DNA of 64,000 nt from Bacillota bacterium (lineage in GTDB: Bacteria; Bacillota; Clostridia; Acetivibrionales; DSM-1351). Positions 27,053 to 36,232 of the stretch are shown here, piece by piece; position 1 is the stretch's first letter, and each line of letters starts with the position of its first letter. The stretch is from NCBI GenBank assembly GCA_023444055.1, contig JAEZRV010000088.1, positions 1-64,000 on the forward strand. The letters run 5' to 3'. Below the pieces are notes generated by a model, which saw nothing but the letters and a program-made list of their open reading frames with translations, did no database searches and was not told the origin of the DNA. The position numbers and the translations under genes were made by a program.

Positions 27053-27937
27053 GTGCAAAAAATAGTTCCGCACTTATGGTATAATACAGAAGCTAGAGAG
27101 GCTGTTTCACTTTATACAAGTTTATTTCGGCAATCCAGAATATTAAACTCAAGATTGATAGAAAATACGCCATCAGGAGATTCTGAAATAATAAATTTCG
27201 AGCTTGAGGGACAGATATTTACAGCAATAAGTGCAGGTCCTTACTTTAAGTTCAATCCATCGATTTCATTAATGGTAGCTCTTGATTCTGTAGAAGAAAT
27301 AAATAGCAAGTGGGAAGTTTTGTCTGAAGGGGGAACAGAGATAATGCCACTTGGGGAATACCCCTACAGTAAGTGGTATGGTTGGATTCAAGATAGGTAT
27401 GGATTGTCTTGGCAGCTGATGCTGACTGAAGGTGGACACGGAGGAATAAAAATAAAACCAAACCTCCTTTTCTCAAATGAAGCTTGTGGTAAGGCTGAGG
27501 AAGCTGTAAAGTACTATACCGAGATATTTGAGCAATCGGAAATTGTAACAATCAGCAAATATGAAGCAGGGGAAGCGAATTCACCAAAGTCAAAGGTAAA
27601 TTATGCTGCTTTTAAACTTTTTGGTATTGAATTTTCTGCAATGGATAATGCATATGATGTGGATTTTAGTTTTAATGAGGCGTTTTCATTTATTTTAAAC
27701 TGTAAAGATCAGAAAGAGATTGACTACTTCTGGGAAAAACTTTCTGCTATACCTGAGGCAGAACAGTGCGGATGGGTAAAGGATAGATTTGGAGTATCTT
27801 GGCAAATAGTACCTAAAAACATGGATGAAGTATTTCTAGCTGGATCAAAAGATGAAATCCACAGAGTTACCGAGGCCTTCCTTAAGATGAAAAAATTTGA
27901 TTTAAATGCTTTGGAAAAAGCTCGCTTGGGATATTAG
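27053..27937 (+). CDS. Tandem two-domain PhnB-like VOC protein
   Basis: Two VOC units of about 140 residues are joined: the first runs from HLWYNTEAREAVSLYTSLF to DRYGLSWQLML, the second from NLLFSNEACGKAEEAVKYY to DRFGVSWQIVP. A C-terminal tail of about 40 residues follows. The GTG start at 27053 has AAAGGAGA upstream; the frame from 27008 overlaps the previous gene. Proteins of this type are often labelled 3-demethylubiquinone methyltransferase by error; clostridia lack ubiquinone, so that name should not be used. Confidence 0.85.
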   Translation: MQKIVPHLWYNTEAREAVSLYTSLFRQSRILNSRLIENTPSGDSEIINFELEGQIFTAISAGPYFKFNPSISLMVALDSVEEINSKWEVLSEGGTEIMPLGEYPYSKWYGWIQDRYGLSWQLMLTEGGHGGIKIKPNLLFSNEACGKAEEAVKYYTEIFEQSEIVTISKYEAGEANSPKSKVNYAAFKLFGIEFSAMDNAYDVDFSFNEAFSFILNCKDQKEIDYFWEKLSAIPEAEQCGWVKDRFGVSWQIVPKNMDEVFLAGSKDEIHRVTEAFLKMKKFDLNALEKARLGY

Positions 27938-28432
27938 TACGTAGAAGAACTATATGTAACAAAAGCGATGACAGTTATATTTTTGCTTTAGGATTACGTT
28001 AATTAGTAGCCGAACCCCCCTGTAGCTGTTCGTTAAATTTTAAATTTTTAGTAAACTATTACAGTACACGATGTTGCTAATAAATTAGTTAATGGTATCA
28101 AACTGTAGGTTTTACTTATAATTACTACGATTATGAATAATCGAATGCTTTTGCTGTATCTGCTAGTTAACTGTACGATTTTTAGTAAATTATTAAATAA
28201 ATTATTACGAGGTGTCACAATATGGACTATCCACTTTGCATTGTTTTTGCTCCATGCAGGGTCTGATGTAGGGCGGAAATGCATGGAGCGGTAAAAAACC
28301 GCCTGAAATTGGACTTTGCTACTAAAGTCAATTACTGTTCGTACAAAGTTGTTTTTCGAAATAGCTTCCAAAAACAAACTATCGTCCGATTGTAATTGAT
28401 TCTAATACAAATAAAAATTAGGGAGCAAAGTC
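27938..28432. other. Spacer with hairpins before the MFS gene
   Basis: No gene is credible. The arms TGCTCCATGCA (about 28248) and TGCATGGAGC (about 28280), plus GCGGT/ACCGC next to them, form a strong structure. The last 60 bases share ACTATCGTCC and TAATTGA with the region upstream of pfkA (58796). The MFS SD (GGGAGCA) is at the end. Confidence 0.4.
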
Positions 28433-29728
28433 ATGAAACAATTAAATAAACTATTTGAGTTACGAAGTTTTCTAATTCTTTGGGGGAGTCAAACGATTTC
28501 TTCCCTTGGTACTGCTATGACCAATTTTGCACTAATAATCTGGGCATACAAACAACAGGGTACGGCGTCAAGTATTGCGCTGCTTTCAGTTTGTTCTTAT
28601 TTGCCATCAATATTATTTTGCTTTATTGCGGGAGCACTTGCAGACAGGTGGAATAAGAAGAAAATCATGCTAGTCAGTGATTTTGTTGCAGCATTGGGAA
28701 CAGCTACAGTGCTATTACTTTACAGCACAGGCAATTTGGAGATTTGGCATTTATACATAATCAATTTCATACTGAGTTTTATGAATGCTTTCCAAAATCC
28801 TGCTTCATATGTTGCTGTATCGCTTATTACTCCAAAGGAACATTATATACGTGCAAGTGGAATGCAGGCATTTTCAAATTCTCTTGTTACAATATTAACC
28901 CCTGCTTCTGCAACAGCGATTCTTGCTTTTAGTGGAATCAAGACAGTTTTATGTATTGATTTATTAACTTTTGCTATTGCATTTGCTTTACTTCTTATAT
29001 TTATAAAAATACCTGCTATGCCGGTGAACAATGAGAAAAAAGAAGAAACATTTGTTAAAAGTTGCCTTACGGGTTTACACTTTTTAAGAGAGCATAAGCC
29101 CATATGGAAAATCATATTGTTCTTTTCCTTTATTAATCTTTTAGCATCTATGGCAGGGAATAGCATAATGCCTGCAATGATACTTGCAAGGACTGGTAAT
29201 AATCAGGTGACACTTGGGATGGTATCTTCTGCAATAGGTATTGGAGCTCTTGTAGGAAGTATTTTAGTGACATTAGTAAAACCTGCAAAGAGCAAAACGA
29301 AAGTGATTTTCCTTTCCTGTGCTGTTTCATTTTTATTGTGTGATTTATTATGGGGTATAGGGAGAAATGTTGAAATATGGGTTTTTGCTGCTTTTGCAGG
29401 GAATTTACCATTGCCATTTTTAAATGCAAACTTAACTACTATTATGCGAACAAAAGTACCCATAGAAATGCAGGGGAGGGTTTTCTCTACTCGTGATACT
29501 TTTCAGTTTATCACTATCCCCATCGGACTTTTCCTAGGTGGATTTTTGGCAGACCATATTTTTGAGCCATTTATGCTAAGTACTTCTTCTGCTCAACAAA
29601 TTCTTGCAAGTCTTGTTGGAACTGGGAAAGGGTCTGGCATGGCAGTGATTTTCCTGATTACAGGTGTAGTGGGGTTTTTAGTAAGTATATTGAGTTCAAA
29701 GAAAGCTATATATAAAAGTTTGGACTAG
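28433..29728 (+). CDS. Major facilitator superfamily exporter
   Basis: The 431-residue protein has twelve predicted membrane helices. After helix 2 it carries GALADRWNKKK, the MFS motif A variant seen in enterobactin-exporter-like (MFS_3) macrolide and siderophore efflux pumps. It starts MKQLNKLFELRSFLILW, with a cytoplasmic amphipathic start. It is monocistronic. A drug or metabolite exporter is likely; the substrate is unknown. A possible remnant of a related 5' end is at 40212. Confidence 0.88.
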   Translation: MKQLNKLFELRSFLILWGSQTISSLGTAMTNFALIIWAYKQQGTASSIALLSVCSYLPSILFCFIAGALADRWNKKKIMLVSDFVAALGTATVLLLYSTGNLEIWHLYIINFILSFMNAFQNPASYVAVSLITPKEHYIRASGMQAFSNSLVTILTPASATAILAFSGIKTVLCIDLLTFAIAFALLLIFIKIPAMPVNNEKKEETFVKSCLTGLHFLREHKPIWKIILFFSFINLLASMAGNSIMPAMILARTGNNQVTLGMVSSAIGIGALVGSILVTLVKPAKSKTKVIFLSCAVSFLLCDLLWGIGRNVEIWVFAAFAGNLPLPFLNANLTTIMRTKVPIEMQGRVFSTRDTFQFITIPIGLFLGGFLADHIFEPFMLSTSSAQQILASLVGTGKGSGMAVIFLITGVVGFLVSILSSKKAIYKSLD

Positions 29729-29803
29729 AGTATTGTAGATATAGATGTTTTATAAGCAGTGGACATATGTTAAATTGTTTTTAAAGTAATAAATAGTTTT
29801 ATA

Positions 29804-29843
29804 CAAGCTTCGCATTTGAATATATTTTTAAGTGCGAAGTTTT
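29804..29843 (+). terminator. Terminator after the MFS gene
   Basis: CTTCGCATTTGA pairs with TTTAAGTGCGAAG, followed by TTTTG. Confidence 0.75.
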
Positions 29844-30000
29844 GTAGTTTAAATAATGAAATTTGTTTGTAAAATGTATTTAACTATTCAATTGTTCACA
29901 CAAAATTCATATAATAATCTAGAATATTTAACAAATATGGTATATTATACAAGTATAGCCTTTTTTTCATTTTATTTTTTTCTATTATATTTCAATATTA

Positions 30001-30023
30001 AGCTCCGCGGCAACGGGGCTTTT
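30001..30023 (+). terminator. Short terminator-like hairpin
   Basis: AGCTCCG-CGGCAA-CGGGGCT followed by TTTATT. It lies in a 300-base gap; no gene precedes it on this strand other than a non-credible 61-residue frame. Confidence 0.45.
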
Positions 30024-30237
30024 ATTGATTTTAGAGATTAAAAGCAGGGTGGGAATAGACAGCTTATCAGTTTTAAATTGTGATAATGCAGTAAGGTTAT
30101 GGATCAATATATTAATTTTTATTACTCTTTTTAAGTTTATTTTTGATTTACTTATTGTTTGATAGTATATAATAATGTTATTATACTAAATAGTAATATG
30201 AGGAATATTTAGTTTAAAGAATTGTAAAAACTTTTAA

Positions 30238-30300
30238 TAGGAGGTGCCTAGTTCGTGCCGTTATTTTATATTATTTAAAATAATAGACATGGACATATAT
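30238..30300 (+). promoter_or_regulatory. Possible diverged copy of the recurrent leader (E5)
   Basis: An SD (AGGAGGT) is followed by GCCTAGTTC and a GTG mini-ORF (M-P-L-F-Y-I-I-stop from 30255), the hairpin ATTTTA/TAAAAT and the end ACATGGACATATAT before the gene ATG. The order matches the E copies, but sequence similarity is weak. The mini-ORF is out of frame with the transketolase gene. Confidence 0.35.
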
Positions 30301-31137
30301 ATGGAAAAATTAGAATTGCAAAAAGTAGCAAATGAAATCCGTAAAGGGGTCGTGACAGCAGTTCATAGTGCAAAGAGTGGACATCCAGGTGGCTCTTTGT
30401 CTGCAACAGATATTTTTACGTATCTTTATTTTAAAGAAATGAATATTGACCCTAAAGATCCTAAAAAGGAAGATAGAGATCGTTTCGTTTTATCCAAAGG
30501 ACATGTGGCTCCAGGTTTTTATTCCACATTAGCTCATAGAGGATATTTCCCAGTAGAAGATTTGAAAACTTTACGTCATGTAGGGTCTTATCTACAAGGA
30601 CATCCGGACATGAAGCATATTCCAGGAGTAGATATGTCAAGTGGGTCCTTGGGACAAGGTGTCTCTGCAGCAGTTGGAATGGCGCTTTCAGCCAAAATGG
30701 ATAAGAAAGATTACCGCGTTTATGCTCTTACAGGAGACGGAGAACTTCAAGAAGGACAGATATGGGAAGCTGCCATGTTCGCTGGACATAGAAAGCTAGA
30801 TAATTTAGTAGTAATTGTTGATAATAACAATCTGCAAATTGATGGTTGTATAAGTGATGTGTGTTCACCATATCCAATTGATAAAAAATTTGAAGCCTTT
30901 AATTTTCATGTAATAAATGTAGATGGAAATGACTTTGATTCCTTAGAAGCAGCTTTCAAAGAGGCAAGAGAAACAAAAGGAATGCCATCAGTTATTATTG
31001 CAAAAAGCACTAAAGGAAAAGGTGTTTCATTTATGGAGAATAAATCAGGCTGGCATGGGAAGGCACCTAATGATGAAGAATTTGAAATTGCAATGAAAGA
31101 ATTAGAGAAAGCAGGTGAAGCACTATGCCAGAAGTAA
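30301..31137 (+). CDS. Transketolase, N-terminal subunit
   Basis: The 278-residue chain holds the thiamine-diphosphate-binding half of a split transketolase: HSAKSGHPGGSLSATDI, the GDGELQEGQIWEA and NNNLQIDG motif for TPP/Mg, and KGKGVSFME near the end. Together with the next gene it forms a complete enzyme of the pentose phosphate pathway, as in many clostridia and archaea. I chose the ATG at 30301 because homology begins MEKLELQ; the GTG at 30244 used in the longer frame lies in the leader's SD. The stop overlaps the next gene by 13 bases. Confidence 0.9.
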   Translation: MEKLELQKVANEIRKGVVTAVHSAKSGHPGGSLSATDIFTYLYFKEMNIDPKDPKKEDRDRFVLSKGHVAPGFYSTLAHRGYFPVEDLKTLRHVGSYLQGHPDMKHIPGVDMSSGSLGQGVSAAVGMALSAKMDKKDYRVYALTGDGELQEGQIWEAAMFAGHRKLDNLVVIVDNNNLQIDGCISDVCSPYPIDKKFEAFNFHVINVDGNDFDSLEAAFKEARETKGMPSVIIAKSTKGKGVSFMENKSGWHGKAPNDEEFEIAMKELEKAGEALCQK

Positions 31138-32066
31138 AGAAAATTGCTACAAGAGAAAGCTATGGTAATGCATTGGTTGAATTAGGTAAAAAGTATGATA
31201 ATTTAGTGGTTTTAGATGCTGACCTTGCTGGAGCTACAAAAACAGATACTTTTATGAAGGTATTTCCTGAAAGACATATAGATTGTGGTATTGCAGAAGC
31301 AAATATGACTTGTATCGGAGCAGGATTAGCTACTACTGGTAAGATTCCATTCATAAGCACTTTTGCCATGTTTGCAGCAGGACGAGCATTTGAACAGGTA
31401 CGTAACTCTATTGGCTATCCACATTTAAATGTAAAGATAGGCGCTACACATGCAGGAATTTCTGTTGGTGAAGATGGAGCTTCTCATCAGTGTAATGAAG
31501 ATATTGCATTAATGAGGGTAATACCTGGAATGACTATTATAAACCCATCTGATGATATTGAAGCAAAAGCAGCCGTTGAGGCAGCATACCATCATGAAGG
31601 GCCTGTTTATCTCAGGTTCGGAAGATTAGCAGTTCCTGTAATTAATGATAATGCTGAGTATAAATTTGAGCTAGGCAAAGGTATAGTCTTAAGAGAAGGA
31701 AAAGATTTGACAATAGTTGCTACAGGTCTTGAAGTCTCTGAAAGCTTGGCAGCTGCTGAAAAATTAGCAGCAGATGGTATTTCCGCAAAGGTAATAAACA
31801 TTCATACTATTAAGCCATTAGATGAAGAATTAATTATAAAAGCTGCAAAAGAGACAGGCAAGGTTGTAACTGTTGAAGAACATTCTGTTATAGGTGGATT
31901 AGGCAGTGCAGTATGTGATTGCCTAGCTGCAAATGCACCTACAAAAGTATTAAAAATAGGTGTAAATGACGTGTTTGGTGAATCAGGTCCTGCTAAGGAA
32001 TTGCTTGTAAAATATGAACTTGATGCAGCTGGAATCTACAAGAAAATAAAAGAATTCCTTGCATAG
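31125..32066 (+). CDS. Transketolase, C-terminal subunit
   Basis: The 313-residue chain has the pyrimidine-binding domain (DADLAGATKTD, CGIAEANMTCIGAGLA) with the catalytic Glu of the family, and the C-terminal transketolase domain. ATG at 31125 overlaps the N-terminal subunit, showing translational coupling and equal dosage. The pair takes xylulose 5-phosphate and ribose 5-phosphate in the non-oxidative pentose route, which cellulolytic clostridia use for pentoses. Confidence 0.92.
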   Translation: MPEVKKIATRESYGNALVELGKKYDNLVVLDADLAGATKTDTFMKVFPERHIDCGIAEANMTCIGAGLATTGKIPFISTFAMFAAGRAFEQVRNSIGYPHLNVKIGATHAGISVGEDGASHQCNEDIALMRVIPGMTIINPSDDIEAKAAVEAAYHHEGPVYLRFGRLAVPVINDNAEYKFELGKGIVLREGKDLTIVATGLEVSESLAAAEKLAADGISAKVINIHTIKPLDEELIIKAAKETGKVVTVEEHSVIGGLGSAVCDCLAANAPTKVLKIGVNDVFGESGPAKELLVKYELDAAGIYKKIKEFLA

Positions 32067-32180
32067 CAAGTGAAATCTATCTCCGAGTAGGTAAAAGCAT
32101 TATGGTACAAAAGGTGCATAAATACTCAGATAAGGTTATAGAAGCCTATTTTTTGGTCATAGTAAATACGCGCCATATAA

Positions 32181-32226
32181 TGCACCCAAAATGTTAGAAG
32201 TTAAAATACATTTTGGGTGTATTTTT
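32181..32226 (+). terminator. Terminator after transketolase
   Basis: GCACCCAAAATG pairs with CATTTTGGGTGT, followed by ATTTTTAT. Confidence 0.85.
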
Positions 32227-32285
32227 ATACTAATTTATATCTAAAATGCGGAATCAAATGGTATCATTTGTGATTGCCATTATAG
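32225..32285. repeat. Diverged family A palindromic repeat
   Basis: Begins TTATACTAATTTATATCTAAAATGCGGAAT-like and contains the hairpin ATCAAATG-GTAT-CATTTGTGAT. Only the left end clearly matches other copies. Confidence 0.45.
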
Positions 32286-32357
32286 TTAGTTGTCACAGTT
32301 ACTTAGTAGATTACATAATATAGCATAGTGTGATTATTACGATAGTGGAGAATAGAT

Positions 32358-33947
32358 ATGGGTAATAAATTGTATCATAACACGAAAGTTGAAGCTTCAA
32401 AGTCCCCCAAATTCCCAAAGTCTCGACAGTCCCCACAGTCTTTAACAAATTATAATGAGGCTATAAACAAGGCATTTTCTAGACATAATGGCTTGAAAGA
32501 GTCTAGATTCAATGGCAATAATGGCAGCGTAGCTCCACGAATGTTTAATTATTCTTTGTGCCGAAAGCCGAGCGTGGAGGACAGTTTAAACAAACTCAAT
32601 GGTAATTGTTTTGAGAGAAGTATATCAGATGTTATACCAGTTAATGCATATGATAAATGCAATTATGTCGCTAGATATGATTTTGCAAGCTCTCAAATTC
32701 AAGCAATAATGAAGCTAGATGGCAGGCTGAATTTTAATAATTTGGTCAAAGCGGTAAGACTGTCGGTTGATGTAGAGCCGGTTTTGGGATGCCATATTAT
32801 TGAAAGTAAACAACTGTATTGGAAACGGTATGATGATATTGATAATATAAAATTTTGCACTATAGAGGAGACAGTTGATATTGACCAAGCTGTTCAAAGT
32901 TTTATAGAAAGTCCGATGGACATGATGAAGGATCCAATGGTTATAGTAAAACTTATACGTTCTGGCACAAATGATATTCTGTGTATAAAAATTAATCACG
33001 TTTGCTGTGATGGAGCTGGAGCAAAGGAGTACATTCAGGTTCTATCAGACATTTATTCCAGTATTGAAAGTGGTGACAATAGCTTTGTTTCTGATATACG
33101 AATATGCAGTATGAAGGATCATAAAAGATTATTAGACACGCTCAGTAAATGTAATCCAAATACTACTTGGAGTCTACTTTCACAAATACCATTAACTACA
33201 TGGAAGTTTCCTTGGAAAAATCTCCAGACAGGTGATCTGGGTTTTTCTATATGCAGGCTTCCTTATGGTTCTCTGGATATAATAAAAAGTTATGCAAAAA
33301 GCAGAGGTGCATCAATAAATGACTTAATACTGACTGCCCTTTACAGAGCTATGTTTGAAATATCGAAGCCGCCTTATGGTATACCAATGGATATCCCTAT
33401 TACAATTGACCTTAGAAAGTATCTTCCAGATCATAAGGCTGAAGCTATACGGAATTTCTCAAGTGGGGCTACTTTAAAAGTAGACAGGAGACCTAATGAA
33501 TTATTTGATGGAACGTTATCTAGAGTAATGACTTTAACTAAAGATATTAAAAATAGGCATCCTAATTATATGACTGCAAAATGCTTGGAAATTATCGAGA
33601 AGATAGATCTTAACCCTATTTTTAATGCTTTTAATGTATTATCTCAAATTATAAATTTAGCGTCAAAAAATCCTTTTTTAATTTTTAACCGGTGTGCTGT
33701 TACACTCTCAAATATTGGGGTTATATCAAGAGAACCGATTAAGTTTGGTAAAAATACAGTAACCGATGCTTATATTCTTCCTCCTACAGTCCGAGCTCCT
33801 GGAATTTTGCTAGTTGCAAGTACCTATAATGGAATAATATCATTAGCAGTAGGATATTATAAGCCTTCCGTTAGAAAATCTGATATGGAGGGTCTTCTTA
33901 ATAAAATTAAGGATGAGCTGATAGGAGGGTGTTCTGGAAGACAATAG
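32358..33947 (+). CDS. Condensation-domain-like acyltransferase 1
   Basis: The 529-residue protein has about 90 unrelated N-terminal residues and then a CoA-dependent acyltransferase/condensation-type fold. The catalytic motif HxxxDG appears as HVCCDG with His214. Family features include LDGRLNFNNLVKAVRLS at the start of the domain, DIPITIDLRKYLPDH in the middle and LPPTVRAPGILLVASTYNG near the end. Related single-domain enzymes esterify alcohols or join acyl groups to amines using acyl-CoA or acyl-ACP. Three paralogues lie within 15 kb (36233, 43393, 44935), with an ACP and KAS III gene among them. Its ATG has GTGGAGA upstream. The exact acceptor is unknown. Confidence 0.8.
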   Translation: MGNKLYHNTKVEASKSPKFPKSRQSPQSLTNYNEAINKAFSRHNGLKESRFNGNNGSVAPRMFNYSLCRKPSVEDSLNKLNGNCFERSISDVIPVNAYDKCNYVARYDFASSQIQAIMKLDGRLNFNNLVKAVRLSVDVEPVLGCHIIESKQLYWKRYDDIDNIKFCTIEETVDIDQAVQSFIESPMDMMKDPMVIVKLIRSGTNDILCIKINHVCCDGAGAKEYIQVLSDIYSSIESGDNSFVSDIRICSMKDHKRLLDTLSKCNPNTTWSLLSQIPLTTWKFPWKNLQTGDLGFSICRLPYGSLDIIKSYAKSRGASINDLILTALYRAMFEISKPPYGIPMDIPITIDLRKYLPDHKAEAIRNFSSGATLKVDRRPNELFDGTLSRVMTLTKDIKNRHPNYMTAKCLEIIEKIDLNPIFNAFNVLSQIINLASKNPFLIFNRCAVTLSNIGVISREPIKFGKNTVTDAYILPPTVRAPGILLVASTYNGIISLAVGYYKPSVRKSDMEGLLNKIKDELIGGCSGRQ

Positions 33948-34004
33948 AAACGGGAAGATGAGCTTATGGAAGGGTGTACACGAGAACAAAAAGCATATCA
34001 ATAA
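33948..34004 (+). pseudogene. Duplicated tail of the acyltransferase gene
   Basis: Directly after the TAG stop, in the same frame, 18 codons read KREDELMEGCTREQKAYQ and stop. This repeats the natural C-terminus of the family (KDELIGGCSGRQ here, KDELIEGC in the paralogue). It is the remnant of a second gene end or a read-through extension after a point mutation. Confidence 0.6.
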
Positions 34005-34060
34005 ATAATTGCATGAGTTAGTAATGTTTCATCTATTCACAACTAATTCGTGCAATTATT
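34005..34060. repeat. Hairpin repeat related to family B
   Basis: AATAATTGCATGAGTTAGT pairs with ACTAATTCGTGCAATTATT. The sequence TTAGTAATGTTTCATCTATTC resembles the centre of the copy at 23416. It may terminate transcription from the acyltransferase gene. Confidence 0.5.
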
Positions 34061-34184
34061 CTCTAGTGCAAATTTTTATGGATTAATAATGGGCTATATA
34101 TTGTATTTTTTGTTCTATATATTGTAAATAGCTGATTAGTAAGCAATATTTTGATTATATTGACTTTATTTTTATAGTCTACTG

Positions 34185-35870
34185 TCATTGATATATAGTA
34201 TATCTCTTTTTAGTATTAGAAGTACTACTATTTTGTCCATCAAATTTATTTTCAGCAATTAATTCCTGCGCCATTTTTTTTAACTCAGTTTTGAGCACCT
34301 TACCATTTGAGTTGACCGGGTAGGAGTCAATTTTGATATAGTATTCAGGCATTTTGCTTTTTGATAGTTTATTTGCTAGTGTTGTTTCTATTTGCTGACA
34401 TAGATCCTCTAGATTACAATTGCTTATTATAAATGCAGCGATTTTTTCACCCATAACCTCATCATATGCTCCTACAACTTTTGCATCATTGACACCATCT
34501 ACTTCACACAGAGCTACCTCAATTTCAGTAGGTGAGATGTTTTCGCCACCCCTAATGATAATATCTTTTATTCTTCCGTCAATTATAATAAAGCCTTCAG
34601 TAGTTTTACTTGCCAAATCACCAGTATGCAGCCAGCCGTCCTTGTCTATCGCCAGACTCGTTTCATACTCCTTTTTGTAATATCCAAGCATACAATTGGG
34701 ACCACGTATAATTAGCTCCCCCAATTGACCTTCCTGACTTTCAGCGCCACTGTTACTGTCAATTATTCTGGCATCGTTGTTTTGTAAAGGCTTGCCTACT
34801 GTATTCATTCTTATTTCGAACGAGTCATTTATTGAAGGGATAACACATAGGGATGATGACTCGGTTAAACCATAGCCATTAATAATATTAGTTACTCCAA
34901 AAGCCTGTGCAATCTTGCAGAATTGACTAGGTGAAGTATAAGAACCACCAAATACAATTTTATTTAATTTACTCAAATCATATTTATTAAAATCGCAATT
35001 ATTAATCATTGCCAAATACATCGTTGGAACACCGCAAATAAAGGTACAACCTTCGTTCTGCAATATCCTTAAAGCACTTGAGGTACTGAATCCACTTGGA
35101 ACAATAATTGTGGCTCCATAAATTAAGTATGATACTGCTGTTAGGATATTACCAAAACAATAGTGAAATGGGATTGGTATAAATATCTTTTCATTGGAGG
35201 ACATTTTTATTGCTTCACCATAATTACTTGCAGAATACAGAACCCCTTTTTGTGCTAAAATTGCGCCTTTTGGTCTTGAAGTGGTGCCAGAGGTATATTG
35301 AATGCTATAGATATCTTCTGGAGTTACTTTGCTTCTATAATCGCAGAGCATATTATCTGTGACTTTAGCTGAATAACTAATAAAATCATCCCAATTAATA
35401 ACTGAATCGGTGGAAACAACATTACCTATTACGATAACCTTTTCTAAAGAACTAAAGTTATCTTTATCAATAGAATTTTTATCACCGATAATTTTTTTAA
35501 GACATTCACTATTATTTTTTGAATTGTTTTGCAGAAAAAATAAAATGTTAACATCTGCTTGCTTTAATAAATACTCCATCTCCGACACTGAACTATTAAT
35601 ATTTATCGGCACAACAATCGCACCAATGCTAGATGCTGCATACAATACAGCTAACCATTTATCAGTGTTATGCATACAGATGGCTACATGTGAACCCTTT
35701 TTTACACCCAAGGAGATAAGAGCTTTTGCAGTTTTGTCTACTAAATCTTTTAATTCAGAATAAGTATATTGCTTTGATTCATCAGGAAAAATTACAGCTG
35801 TTTTCTCGGGATTTTTGTTACAAGAATTATTTAGAACAGCATATACTGTTTTGTGCGTTTTTTCTGCCAT
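34185..35870 (-). CDS. AMP-dependent acyl-CoA/acyl-ACP ligase
   Basis: This 561-residue adenylate-forming enzyme activates a carboxylic acid with ATP and transfers it to CoA or a carrier protein. The P-loop is YTSGTTSRPKGA, with GYGLTES, the TGDLA hinge (WLHTGDLASKTTEGF), IIIRGGENISPTEIE and the catalytic Lys in NSNGKVLKTEL. SD AAGGAG is present. It is read against the direction of its neighbours but sits between two acyltransferases and close to the ACP gene, so it probably loads a starter or side acid for the pathway. Fatty-acid chain length preference cannot be told. Confidence 0.9.
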   Translation of the reverse strand: MAEKTHKTVYAVLNNSCNKNPEKTAVIFPDESKQYTYSELKDLVDKTAKALISLGVKKGSHVAICMHNTDKWLAVLYAASSIGAIVVPININSSVSEMEYLLKQADVNILFFLQNNSKNNSECLKKIIGDKNSIDKDNFSSLEKVIVIGNVVSTDSVINWDDFISYSAKVTDNMLCDYRSKVTPEDIYSIQYTSGTTSRPKGAILAQKGVLYSASNYGEAIKMSSNEKIFIPIPFHYCFGNILTAVSYLIYGATIIVPSGFSTSSALRILQNEGCTFICGVPTMYLAMINNCDFNKYDLSKLNKIVFGGSYTSPSQFCKIAQAFGVTNIINGYGLTESSSLCVIPSINDSFEIRMNTVGKPLQNNDARIIDSNSGAESQEGQLGELIIRGPNCMLGYYKKEYETSLAIDKDGWLHTGDLASKTTEGFIIIDGRIKDIIIRGGENISPTEIEVALCEVDGVNDAKVVGAYDEVMGEKIAAFIISNCNLEDLCQQIETTLANKLSKSKMPEYYIKIDSYPVNSNGKVLKTELKKMAQELIAENKFDGQNSSTSNTKKRYTIYQ

Positions 35871-36232
35871 AATAATATTCTCCTTCGGACTATATTAATA
35901 TTTAAACCAAGTATTACTGACTTTGTTGCGATAGTATCGCTTATGTTTACATAATAATATATTCCGTTGACACGGAAATTGCGCCACAAAAAGTCTTGCC
36001 CTAATTCACCCTTCTTTAGAATTGTTCATCAAATCTATTTGATAATTTAATTTGTTAACTTAGATATTATATTTCATTACCTTTTCAAGTCTAAAAAATT
36101 CCTCCTTAAATCAATGTATATATTCATACAAATACAACTGTAACAGATACATTAGAGGATACATAATATAGGATTGTAAAAGAAAAAGTGAACTGAGATG
36201 TGTGTACAAATTTGATGTTTGGAGAGAGGAAG
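35871..36232. other. Divergent intergenic region between the ligase and acyltransferase 2
   Basis: An A+T-rich region of 360 bases that must hold both promoters. No strong box pair or hairpin stands out. The SD for acyltransferase 2 (GGAGAGAGGAAG) lies at the end. Confidence 0.4.

Noticed and set aside
27053..27937. 3-demethylubiquinone-9 3-methyltransferase
   Set aside because: A common mislabel of PhnB-like VOC proteins; no methyltransferase motif is present and clostridia do not make ubiquinone.
28048..28377. 109-residue minus-strand ORF before the MFS gene
   Set aside because: No SD and no recognisable domain; it covers hairpin-rich spacer.
29856..30041. 61-residue ORF between MFS and transketolase genes
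   Set aside because: Very A+T-rich, no SD, contains the terminator-like hairpin at 30001.
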